This document shows positions 5,777 to 11,647 of a stretch of DNA of 11,647 nt, piece by piece. The notes under the pieces are model-generated. The model saw nothing but the letters and a program-made list of their open reading frames with translations, had not been told where the DNA came from and did not search any database. The stretch spans positions 1-11,647 of the forward strand of contig JAQTSP010000061.1 of the NCBI GenBank assembly GCA_028711205.1, read 5' to 3'. Both the position numbers and the translations under genes were made by a program. Origin of the DNA: Eubacteriales bacterium. Its GTDB lineage: Bacteria > Bacillota > Clostridia > Christensenellales > SZUA-584. Numbering within the stretch: position 1 is the stretch's first letter; the number at the start of each line of letters is the position of its first letter.

Positions 5777-6721
5777 TCAGTCATCCAGACGCAATGAGAG
5801 CCCCAGCGCCGCAAGCTTCTGTTCGACTTCTTCAAGCGACTTGCGTCCCAGGTTTCTCACCTTCATCATCTCTTCTTCGTTACGCTTGATCAGCTCTTCG
5901 ACCGTGTTGATCCCGGCGCGCTTTAAGCAGTTATATGAACGCACAGAGAGGTCGAGTTCTTCTATCGTGATCTCCAGTACTTTCTCTTTTTTGTCTTCTT
6001 CCGGCTCGACCATGATCTCGACATTCTGCACATGCTCTGTCAGCCCGATGAACTGTGCCAGATGCTCAGATACGATCTTTGCCGCCAGCGATATGGCTTC
6101 ATCCGGCGCGATCGTACCGTTTGTCCAAAGCTCGATTGCCAGCTTATCAAAGTCGGTAATCTGTCCGACACGGGTGTTCTCCACCGTAAAGTTGACCTTC
6201 CTGACAGGCGTAAACAACGAATCGACAGGGATCACGCCGATCGGCATATCGGAAATCTTGTTCCTGTCGGCAAGAACATACCCTCTGCCTTTTTCGACCG
6301 TGATCTCCATGTATATGCTGCCGTCTTTATCCAGAGACGCGATATGCATATCGGGGTTTAATATCTCGACATCCGCATCGATAGATATATCACCGGCGAC
6401 CACTTCTTTCGCGCCGTGGACATCCAATATCAGCGTCTTTGGCTCGTTTACATACATCTTGACCGCAAGGCCTTTTAAGTTCATCACGATGTTGACGATG
6501 TCTTCGCTGACGCCGTCCATCGTTGAAAACTCGTGCAGTACGCCGTCGATCCTGACGCGTGTGACAGCCGCACCCGGCAGACAGGAAAGCAGCACCCTTC
6601 TCAATGAGTTGCCAAGTGTCGACCCAAAACCGCGCTCGAGCGGCTCCATCACAAATTTCGCGTACGTGTTATCGCTGCTTTGCTTTTCGCATAGTATGTT
6701 TGGTTTTTCTATCTCTAACAT
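5777..6721 (-). CDS. rpoA: DNA-directed RNA polymerase subunit alpha
   Basis: A 314-aa alpha subunit, the usual length in Bacillota. The N-terminal domain (1-235) dimerises and nucleates beta and beta' assembly; the motif LERGFGSTLGNSLRRVLLSCLPG (28-50) is diagnostic. An acidic/lysine linker (EPEEDKKEK, 239-247) leads to the C-terminal domain (250-314), which binds UP elements and activators through RSYNCLKRAGINTVEEL; R261 matches the DNA-contacting R265 of E. coli. The end, KVRNLGRKSLEEVEQKL, is also conserved. The ATG at 6721 is preceded by GGGAGGG. It sits between rpsD (53 nt upstream) and rplQ, the standard alpha-operon order. Confidence 0.98.
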   Translation of the reverse strand: MLEIEKPNILCEKQSSDNTYAKFVMEPLERGFGSTLGNSLRRVLLSCLPGAAVTRVRIDGVLHEFSTMDGVSEDIVNIVMNLKGLAVKMYVNEPKTLILDVHGAKEVVAGDISIDADVEILNPDMHIASLDKDGSIYMEITVEKGRGYVLADRNKISDMPIGVIPVDSLFTPVRKVNFTVENTRVGQITDFDKLAIELWTNGTIAPDEAISLAAKIVSEHLAQFIGLTEHVQNVEIMVEPEEDKKEKVLEITIEELDLSVRSYNCLKRAGINTVEELIKRNEEEMMKVRNLGRKSLEEVEQKLAALGLSLRLDD

Positions 6722-6774
6722 ATATATAACCCTCCCGTTATAGACTTAAAATTTCGAGGGCAACCGCATTTTCC

Positions 6775-7401
6775 CTACTTCGAATAATACTCAACGATGA
6801 GGTGCTCTTCAATTGTCAGGTCGATATCTTCCCTTGCCGGCGCAGCAATCACCCTGCCTGTCAGATTCGCATTATCCATTGTCAGCCAGCTTGGCATCGG
6901 GCGCGCTTCGCTCTCTCTTAATTCTTTGAACCTGTCCGTATCCGCCGACTTTTTGCGTATCGTGATCTCGTCACCTTCGCTCACCAGAAAAGACGCGATA
7001 TCCACTTTTTTGCCGTTGACCAGTATGTGGCCATGCAGCACAAACTGTCTTGCCTGCGCGCGCGAATCGCCGATGCCCAAACGGAACACGACGTTGTCGA
7101 GGCGCGATTCCAAAAGGCGTAAAAGATTCTCGCCCGTCTTGCCTTTCATGCGCTCCGCAATACCGTAATATTTTTCAAACTGCGATTCCAGCATACCGTA
7201 AGCGCGTTTCACCTTTTGCTTTTCACGGAGCTGCAATCCGTACTCAGATACTTTCTTTCTTCTGCTCTTAGCCTGCATTCCCGGTGGAAGGGGACGCTTT
7301 AAAAACGAACATTTCCCCGAATAACACCTGTCGCCCTTCAAGAAAAGCTTAGCGCCTTCCCTGCGGCAAAGACGGCATACCGAGCCTGTATATCTTGCCA
7401 T
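6775..7401 (-). CDS. rpsD: 30S ribosomal protein S4, zinc-binding (C+) form
   Basis: A 208-aa S4, a primary 16S rRNA-binding protein that nucleates assembly of the 30S body. Four cysteines at 9, 12, 26 and 31 (C-x2-C-x13-C-x4-C) mark the metal-binding C+ paralogue instead of the cysteine-free C- form. The S4 RNA-binding domain starts near residue 98 (ESRLDNVVFRLGIGDSRAQA) and includes ARQFVLHGHILVNGKKV. The ATG at 7401 is preceded by GGAGGA, lying immediately after the rpsK stop in a 15-nt gap, so translation is probably coupled. In several bacteria S4 represses its own operon; a candidate structured site is present before rpsM (8223-8260) but no such control is proven here. Confidence 0.98.
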   Translation of the reverse strand: MARYTGSVCRLCRREGAKLFLKGDRCYSGKCSFLKRPLPPGMQAKSRRKKVSEYGLQLREKQKVKRAYGMLESQFEKYYGIAERMKGKTGENLLRLLESRLDNVVFRLGIGDSRAQARQFVLHGHILVNGKKVDIASFLVSEGDEITIRKKSADTDRFKELRESEARPMPSWLTMDNANLTGRVIAAPAREDIDLTIEEHLIVEYYSK

Positions 7402-7416
7402 ATATCAATATCCTCC

Positions 7417-7809
7417 TTATACTCTCCTGCGTTTGGGCGGACGGCAGCCGTTATGAGGTATCGGCGTCACGTCCTTGATGAGGCAGATCTCGAGACCGGC
7501 CGTCTGCAGCGCCCTGATTGCCGCTTCTCTTCCCGACCCCGGGCCTTTCACATACACATCGACATAACGAAGGCCATGCTCCATCGCAGCATTCGCAGCC
7601 TGTTCCGCCGCCACCTGCGCCGCAAACGGTGTGCTTTTCCTCGATCCTTTGAACCCCATACCGCCGGCGCTTGCCCATGACAGCGCGTTGCCCGCCGGGT
7701 CGGTCATTGTGACAAGCGTATTGTTAAAGGAAGCACGGATATGCGCCTGACCGCGCTCAATGTTCTTCTTTTCCTTGCGTTTTCTTGTCGTCTTCTTTGG
7801 TTTAGCCAT
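7417..7809 (-). CDS. rpsK: 30S ribosomal protein S11
   Basis: A 130-aa S11, a platform protein of the small subunit near the mRNA exit and the E site. Diagnostic stretches are GQAHIRASFNNTLVTMTDPAGN (20-41), SAGGMGFKGSRKSTPFAAQ (47-65), VKGPGSGREAAIRALQ (86-101) and the basic C-terminus IPHNGCRPPKRRRV. The ATG at 7809 follows the rpsM stop by 9 nt, and its ribosome binding site GTGAGGAT includes that TGA stop. A lysine/arginine-rich N-terminal tail (KPKKTTRKRKEKKN) is usual for the family. Confidence 0.98.
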   Translation of the reverse strand: MAKPKKTTRKRKEKKNIERGQAHIRASFNNTLVTMTDPAGNALSWASAGGMGFKGSRKSTPFAAQVAAEQAANAAMEHGLRYVDVYVKGPGSGREAAIRALQTAGLEICLIKDVTPIPHNGCRPPKRRRV

Positions 7810-7818
7810 TGACTATCC

Positions 7819-8187
7819 TCACTTTCTCTTACCGCCTGATGATCTTTTGGGGCCTTTTCTCGTCCGCGCGTTCTGCTTTGAGCTCTGTCCTCTCACAGGC
7901 AGCCCCTTGCGGTGGCGAATACCTCTGTAGCAGCCGATCTCAATCAGCCGCTTGACGTTCATCGTCACATCACGCCTTAAGTCACCTTCGACTTTTAAGT
8001 TCTTGTCGATATATTCTCTTAACTTGCTGACATCCGACTCGCTCAAATCTTTGACCCGCGTGTCGGCGTCAACGCCTGTCGACGCTAATATGTTTTGGGA
8101 AGTCTTAAGCCCGATACCATAGATATATGTCAGGCCAATCTCTACCCTTTTTTCCCTTGGTAGGTCAACACCAGCTATACGTGCCAA
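7819..8187 (-). CDS. rpsM: 30S ribosomal protein S13 (TTG start)
   Basis: A 122-aa S13, a head protein of the 30S subunit that contacts the P-site tRNA and bridges to the 50S. The N-terminus (M)ARIAGVDLPREKRVEIGLTYIYG and the tail GLPVRGQSSKQNARTRKGPKR are diagnostic; the tail has QSS where many S13 proteins have QRT or QKT. The start is TTG at 8185-8187, with GGAGG 9 nt upstream. An ATG at 8190-8192 between them is out of frame and opens only a five-codon reading frame ending inside rpsM (stop 8175-8177). The 87-nt gap after rpmJ holds a two-part hairpin at 8223-8260. Confidence 0.97.
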   Translation of the reverse strand: MARIAGVDLPREKRVEIGLTYIYGIGLKTSQNILASTGVDADTRVKDLSESDVSKLREYIDKNLKVEGDLRRDVTMNVKRLIEIGCYRGIRHRKGLPVRGQSSKQNARTRKGPKRSSGGKRK

Positions 8188-8222
8188 TTCATTACACCTC
8201 CGAAAATTGTTATATAGAAGCC

Positions 8223-8260
8223 ATACGGATCAGGGACCGTTCCCTGCAGCCGCTCCGTAT
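8223..8260 (-). promoter_or_regulatory. Two-part hairpin upstream of rpsM
   Basis: On the minus strand an outer perfect 7-bp stem (ATACGGA 8254-8260 with TCCGTAT 8223-8229) encloses an inner perfect 6-bp stem (CAGGGA 8241-8246 with TCCCTG 8231-8236) capped by a 4-nt ACGG loop. Seven unpaired bases lie on the 5' side between the stems and one on the 3' side. It ends about 35 nt before the TTG start and has no U-run, so it is not a terminator. It occupies the place where E. coli has its S4-repressed alpha-operon leader, but I do not recognise that pseudoknot here. A ribosomal-protein-binding leader or an RNA processing site is the likeliest role. Confidence 0.5.
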
Positions 8261-8274
8261 AAACATTCAACGCT

Positions 8275-8388
8275 TTACCCTTGAGTCTGCTTATGCTTGG
8301 GGTTCTTGCATATGACCATGACCTTGCCATTACGCTTGATCACCTTGCATTTTTCACATATCGGTTTTACCGACGGTCTGACTTTCAT
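8275..8388 (-). CDS. rpmJ: 50S ribosomal protein L36, zinc-binding form
   Basis: A 37-aa protein reading MKVRPSVKPICEKCKVIKRN and ending NPKHKQTQG, an unmistakable L36. The zinc ligands C11, C14, C27 and H32 are all present, so this is the metal-binding C+ form. L36 sits in the large subunit contacting 23S rRNA and helps late 50S assembly. The ATG at 8386-8388 is preceded by AAAGGAGG with about 9-nt spacing. It lies between infA (22 nt upstream) and rpsM (87 nt downstream), the standard order infA-rpmJ-rpsM-rpsK. Confidence 0.98.
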   Translation of the reverse strand: MKVRPSVKPICEKCKVIKRNGKVMVICKNPKHKQTQG

Positions 8389-8410
8389 TTGTGCTTTCCT
8401 CCTTTAGAAA

Positions 8411-8632
8411 TTAGCCCTTGCCACGCCACGTGATGCGTCCACGTTTTAAATCATACGGAGATATCTCGACTGTGACTTTATCTCCGGGCAAAATGCGGAT
8501 ATAGTGCATACGCAGTTTGCCAGATATATGCGCCAATACTTTGTGGCCGTTTTCAAGCTCTACCTCGAACACAGCATTCGGAAATGCTTCCGTTACTCTG
8601 CCCTCCATCTCTATCACGTCGCTTTTTGACAA
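8411..8632 (-). CDS. infA: Translation initiation factor IF-1 (TTG start)
   Basis: A 73-aa single-domain OB-fold protein that occupies the A site of the 30S subunit and cooperates with IF-2 and IF-3 during initiation. The sequence (M)SKSDVIEMEGRVTEAFPNA, the core VELENGHKVLAHISGKLRMH and the end SPYDLKRGRITWRGKG are diagnostic. The frame starts with TTG at 8630-8632, preceded by AAAAGGGGG about 7 nt upstream, and homologues start at the same residue, so I accept the TTG. It follows the KOW-domain gene by 14 nt. Confidence 0.97.
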   Translation of the reverse strand: MSKSDVIEMEGRVTEAFPNAVFEVELENGHKVLAHISGKLRMHYIRILPGDKVTVEISPYDLKRGRITWRGKG

Positions 8633-8646
8633 GTTGCTTCCCCCTT

Positions 8647-8931
8647 TTATGCGTCGTTATAGCTTTTTGATGCTCTGACCGCGCTGCGGATCTCCGCATC
8701 GAAAACCCGCGCATTCGTTCTCAGCTTTTCGGCAATACCGCCAAGCACTTCGGGACAAAGCCTTAGGTGCTTCAGCTTCTTTTTCTTTGGCCTGTCTTTT
8801 GGCCTTAAGTCTCCATCCGATATATACACATACTGTTCATCAATTATATCCAAAATCACAAAAAATCTTCCCTTGTCTCTGCCGGCGGTCGATACGGCTA
8901 TCCTTCCTATCTCTACGGGATAATCTACCAC
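8647..8931 (-). CDS. KOW-domain RNA-binding protein (L14e-like)
   Basis: A basic 94-aa protein found between map and infA in many Clostridia, annotated as a KOW-domain or L14e/L6e-like RNA-binding protein. The N-terminal half, EIGRIAVSTAGRDKGRFFVI, is the KOW motif (about residues 7-35), followed by YVYISDGDLRPKDRPKKKKL, a lysine-rich RNA-contacting stretch, and a helical C-terminus rich in Arg and Ala. Its function is not established; the location within the translation operon and the similarity to archaeal/eukaryotic L14e suggest rRNA or ribosome binding. I chose GTG at 8929-8931, because AAAGGAGG stands 7 nt before it and the mature sequence then begins (M)VDYPVEIG. The frame is open further upstream to a TTG at 8958, but that version would translate through the ribosome binding site. 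Confidence 0.87.
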   Translation of the reverse strand: MVDYPVEIGRIAVSTAGRDKGRFFVILDIIDEQYVYISDGDLRPKDRPKKKKLKHLRLCPEVLGGIAEKLRTNARVFDAEIRSAVRASKSYNDA

Positions 8932-8952
8932 ATCATTACCTCCTTTATCCAC

Positions 8953-8978
8953 CCCCAAAAAGCCTGTGGCTTTCGGGG
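8953..8978 (-). promoter_or_regulatory. Hairpin in the map / KOW-gene gap
   Basis: On the minus strand CCCCGAAAGCC and GGCTTTTTGGGG pair over about 11 positions (one G-U, one bulged U) around a 3-nt ACA loop, ending about ten bases before the GGAGG of the KOW gene. An alternative pairing GCCTG (8980-8984) with CAGGC (8962-8966) would leave TTTTT directly after it, a short terminator-like shape that excludes the first. The first hairpin is stronger. It may lower expression of downstream genes or mark an mRNA processing site. The gap is 54 nt. Confidence 0.4.
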
Positions 8979-8985
8979 ACCAGGC

Positions 8986-9732
8986 CTATGCCAGGGTGAG
9001 TATCATGGGGCCCTTGTCTGTCAGAGCCACCGTATGCTCGTAGTGTGCCGACAAACTGCCGTCTTCGGTACACACCGTCCACCCGTCTGCCTTGGTATAA
9101 GTCTCTTTGGCACCATAGTTGATCATCGGCTCGATAGCCAGCACCATACCAACCTGAAGCCGCGGGCCCTTGTTGCGGCTTATAAAGTTGGGCACATTCG
9201 GCGCTTCATGCAGCGACTGCCCGATGCCGTGGCCGACAAGCTCTCTGACCACCGAAAACCCGGCGCCTTCCGCCGTTTTCTGCACCGCACCCGATATGCT
9301 CTGCAGCCGCTCGCCTTCTATGAAAGCTTCCATACCGGCGTAAAACGACTGTTCTGTCACATCAATCAAACGCTTTGCTTCGTCCGTTATCTCACCGACA
9401 CCGTATGTCTTTGCGCAGTCTCCGTAATATCCCTTGTATTTAGCGCCAAGATCGATACTGATGATATCGCCGCATTTCAGCGCTCTTTCCCCGGGTATGC
9501 CGTGCACGACTTCGCCGTTCACCGACGCGCATATCGTGGCCGGGAACCCTCCGTATCCGAGAAACGCAGGCACCGCATGGCTTTTCTCGATGCAGCGTTT
9601 TGCTATAAGATCAAGTTCTTTCGTGGTCACGCCCGGCCTTATCGCTTGGCCCACCAGGATCAGGGCTTCGGCCGTTATTCTCCCGGCCGCTCTCATTGAT
9701 TCAATTTCACGCTGTGACTTGAGTATTATCAT
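8986..9732 (-). CDS. map: Type I methionine aminopeptidase
   Basis: A 248-aa MetAP1 that removes the initiator methionine from new proteins once deformylated. All five metal ligands are in place: D94 (SIDLGA), D105 (YYGDCAKTY), H168 (LVGHGIGQSLHE), E201 (LAIEPM) and E232 (HYEHTVALT). The substrate-contact histidine is H77 in EVVHGIP. There is no N-terminal zinc-finger or SH3-binding extension, so it is the short type Ia form. The ATG at 9730-9732 overlaps the adk stop as ATGA (4 nt), implying coupled translation. Confidence 0.98.
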   Translation of the reverse strand: MIILKSQREIESMRAAGRITAEALILVGQAIRPGVTTKELDLIAKRCIEKSHAVPAFLGYGGFPATICASVNGEVVHGIPGERALKCGDIISIDLGAKYKGYYGDCAKTYGVGEITDEAKRLIDVTEQSFYAGMEAFIEGERLQSISGAVQKTAEGAGFSVVRELVGHGIGQSLHEAPNVPNFISRNKGPRLQVGMVLAIEPMINYGAKETYTKADGWTVCTEDGSLSAHYEHTVALTDKGPMILTLA

Positions 9733-10358
9733 TTTTCTCCGTTGATCACAGCCAATATCGCCTTCGTGATGGTGTCTATGCCTCCCGAACCGACAATGTC
9801 ATGTAATATCCCTCTTTCGGAATAATACTCAATCAGCGGCTGTGTCTTCTCCTTATATACACTGAGGCGCTGCTTGACAATTTCCTCTTTATCATCATCA
9901 CGGATGAAAAGCGATGCGCCGCACTTCGGACAATGACGGACATCTTGAAGCATCGATTCGTGATAGGTCGCGCCGCATTCGCTGCACACGCGCCGGCCGC
10001 ATATCCGATGGACCAGTTTGTCGTCCGGCACATAGATATTGATGACGGTGTCCAGCCGGGCAAACTCGTCAAGCGCCTCGGCCTGCGTCCGTGTCCGGGG
10101 GAATCCGTCAAGCAAAAACCCGTTTTTTGCATCCGCTCTGCCGATACGTTCTTTGACCATCTCAATGATCACATCGTCCGGCACAAGCTCACCTTTGTCG
10201 ATATAGCTCTTTGCTTTTTGTCCAAGCGCACTGCCGTTTTTTATCTCTTCCCTCAGCATATCGCCTGTGGAAACATGAGGTATACCATACGCCGCTGAAA
10301 CCCTGACTGCCTGTGTTCCTTTACCCGCGCCCGGCGGACCAACAAACATAATTCTCAT
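9729..10358 (-). CDS. adk: Adenylate kinase with zinc-type LID
   Basis: A 209-aa enzyme interconverting ATP + AMP and 2 ADP. The P-loop is GPPGAGKGT (8-16). The AMP-binding motif DGFPRTR is at 84-90, and STGDMLR (30-36) lies in the NMP-binding region. The LID domain carries four cysteines at 125, 128, 143 and 146 (C-x2-C-x14-C-x2-C), the structural zinc site typical of Gram-positive enzymes; many homologues have 16 residues between the pairs and an Asp as the last ligand, so this LID loop is slightly short. An extra cysteine, C120, sits just before it. The ATG at 10358 is preceded by GAGAGGT and lies 42 nt after secY. Confidence 0.98.
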   Translation of the reverse strand: MRIMFVGPPGAGKGTQAVRVSAAYGIPHVSTGDMLREEIKNGSALGQKAKSYIDKGELVPDDVIIEMVKERIGRADAKNGFLLDGFPRTRTQAEALDEFARLDTVINIYVPDDKLVHRICGRRVCSECGATYHESMLQDVRHCPKCGASLFIRDDDKEEIVKQRLSVYKEKTQPLIEYYSERGILHDIVGSGGIDTITKAILAVINGEK

Positions 10359-10400
10359 ATCATACCTCTCATCAAAAACTCACTCGCTGTTCACATACCT

Positions 10401-11647
10401 CTACTTCAAAAATCCTTTATAGTGCCGCATCATCAAATGAGATTCAAGCTGCCTTGTCGTCTCGAGCGACACGCTGACCATAATAAGAAGGCTCGTCGCA
10501 CCAAACGCGGAAGAGAATCCGGCAACCGCGCTGAGTCCCGTGGGAACCGTCGCGACAAGCGCCAGGAACAATGCGCCAAAAAGCGTAATGCGCACGAGTA
10601 TCTTTTGCAGATAATCCGACGTCGGTTTCCCCGCCCTGATGCCCGGAATAAATCCGCCGTTCTGCTGCATATTCTTTGCCACATCCATCGGATTGAATGT
10701 GACCTGTGAGTAAAAGAACGTAAAGAAGAATATTAAGAGCGCGTACAGCACAAGATACAGCGGCTGCCCCGACCCCATCACAGATTCATAGGAAGCTTGC
10801 GCTTCAGATGAAATGAGCCCCGTGATCATACTCGGGAACTGTATCAGCGTGATGGCAAATATCAGCGGAAGCACGCCCGACTGATTGATCTTCATCGGTA
10901 TATGCGTCGACTGCCCGCCATAAATTTTGCGCCCGATCACGCGTTTTGCGTACTGCACCGGTATCCTGCGCTCACCAAGGTCGATAAACGTAATGCCCGT
11001 CACGATGACCAGCGCGGCCACAACGACGATCAAAACTGTCAGATACGTCGTGTCGGGATAATCGGTGTTGGCGGCCAATCCCACCAGCTTGATCGCTTCA
11101 CGCGGCAGCCGCGATATAATGCTGATAAAGATCAGCAAAGATATGCCGTTGCCCACGCCGTTTTCGGTGATGTGCTCACCGATCCACATAATGAGAGCTG
11201 TACCCGCTGTTAAGCAAAGAACGATCGTGATATAGTTCAAAATCATCGGCGTGCCTGTCTGTATCACGGCCCCTTCGCCAATCGCCAAAAGCACGCTGAT
11301 CGACTGTATCAAGCCAAGAATTACAGCGGCGTATCGCGTGATCGACGCGATTTTCTTTCTGCCTTCGGGACCTTCTTTCGAGAGCCGTTCAAGCGGCGGA
11401 AGCGCCACCGTCAACAGGTTCATAATGATCGACGCCGTAATGTATGGTGTGATTCCAAGCGCAAACAGCGAAAAATCCGAAAGGCCGCCGCCTGCAAACA
11501 GATCATAAAACTGACCCAGTGTGCTGTTGCTGATCTGTGACGCGACAAAATCCGCATCCACGCCCGGAACAGGCACATGCGCACCTATTCTGTAGACGAG
11601 AAACATCATCAGCGTATACAGTATCTTTTTCCTGATCTCCGGTACTT
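10401..11647 (-). CDS. secY: Protein translocase subunit SecY (5' end outside window)
   Basis: About 414 codons of the SecYEG channel pore are visible, in frame from the right edge. The in-frame residues before the first visible Met read VPEIRKKILYTL, which is conserved sequence near the SecY N-terminus, so only some 10-20 residues are missing and the ATG at 11609 is internal. Ten membrane helices can be traced. Landmarks are ALGITPYITASIIMNLL, GEHITENGVGNGISLLIF, the cytosolic C5 loop GERRIPVQYAKRVIGRK, and the C6 loop NPMDVAKNMQQNGGFIPGIR. The C-terminus ends RQLESHLMMRHYKGFLK. The position before adk-map is standard for the spc operon in Bacillota. Confidence 0.98.
   Translation of the reverse strand, partial: VPEIRKKILYTLMMFLVYRIGAHVPVPGVDADFVASQISNSTLGQFYDLFAGGGLSDFSLFALGITPYITASIIMNLLTVALPPLERLSKEGPEGRKKIASITRYAAVILGLIQSISVLLAIGEGAVIQTGTPMILNYITIVLCLTAGTALIMWIGEHITENGVGNGISLLIFISIISRLPREAIKLVGLAANTDYPDTTYLTVLIVVVAALVIVTGITFIDLGERRIPVQYAKRVIGRKIYGGQSTHIPMKINQSGVLPLIFAITLIQFPSMITGLISSEAQASYESVMGSGQPLYLVLYALLIFFFTFFYSQVTFNPMDVAKNMQQNGGFIPGIRAGKPTSDYLQKILVRITLFGALFLALVATVPTGLSAVAGFSSAFGATSLLIMVSVSLETTRQLESHLMMRHYKGFLK

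Noticed and set aside
5535..6743. 402-codon plus-strand frame opposite rpoA and rplQ
   Set aside because: Ser/Thr-rich shadow of two well-conserved genes, with no ribosome binding site or recognisable domain.
1..11647. Mobile element, CRISPR array, phage or defence system
   Set aside because: No transposase, integrase, direct-repeat array, tRNA or att-like repeat was seen; the genes form a conserved housekeeping cluster.

Overview
The window looks like a chromosomal segment from a member of the Bacillota, most likely class Clostridia. Three things point there: the gene order (secY-adk-map-KOW protein-infA-rpmJ-rpsM-rpsK-rpsD-rpoA-rplQ followed by ecfA1-ecfA2-ecfT-truA), cysteine-rich metal-binding forms of S4, L36 and adenylate kinase, and a long form of L17. 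Shine-Dalgarno sequences are strong (GGAGG type), several starts are TTG or GTG, and base composition is close to balanced apart from an AT-rich intergenic stretch near the left end. I cannot name a genus from the sequence alone.

Reading on the minus strand (right to left), 11647 down to about 5193 is the tail of the S10-spc-alpha ribosomal protein supercluster: SecY (its first codons lie outside the window), adenylate kinase, methionine aminopeptidase, a small KOW-domain RNA-binding protein, IF-1, L36, S13, S11, S4, RNA polymerase alpha and L17. The genes are packed with short gaps or a 4-nt overlap. Together they supply protein export, nucleotide balance, N-terminal Met removal, translation initiation, 30S/50S assembly and transcription. 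A hairpin with a U-run and an embedded sigma-A-like promoter separate L17 from the next group.

From 5046 to 2587 lies the energy-coupling module of an ECF vitamin/metal transporter (two ATPases and the transmembrane coupling protein, overlapping by 16 and 8 nt). It is followed by truA (tRNA pseudouridine synthase) and then, where many Bacillota have rplM-rpsI, a membrane-anchored DUF218/YdcF-family protein (1753 to 983). No substrate-binding S component is encoded here, so the module probably serves S components encoded elsewhere.

The left end differs. A 50-codon plus-strand gene (812-964) runs convergently into the YdcF gene. An AT-rich intergenic region (561-811) separates it from a divergently transcribed TrpB2-type PLP enzyme (560 to 1, 3' end outside the window). 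The trpB2 gene has a near-consensus promoter and a leader of roughly 120 nt that contains a stable hairpin.

The window is mostly an ordinary housekeeping locus. I found no phage, IS element, CRISPR array or defence system, and no evidence for a wholly new system. The points worth a second look are the small plus-strand gene, the leader and intergenic RNA structures, the non-AUG starts in the translation genes, the enlarged L17, and the gene order after truA.
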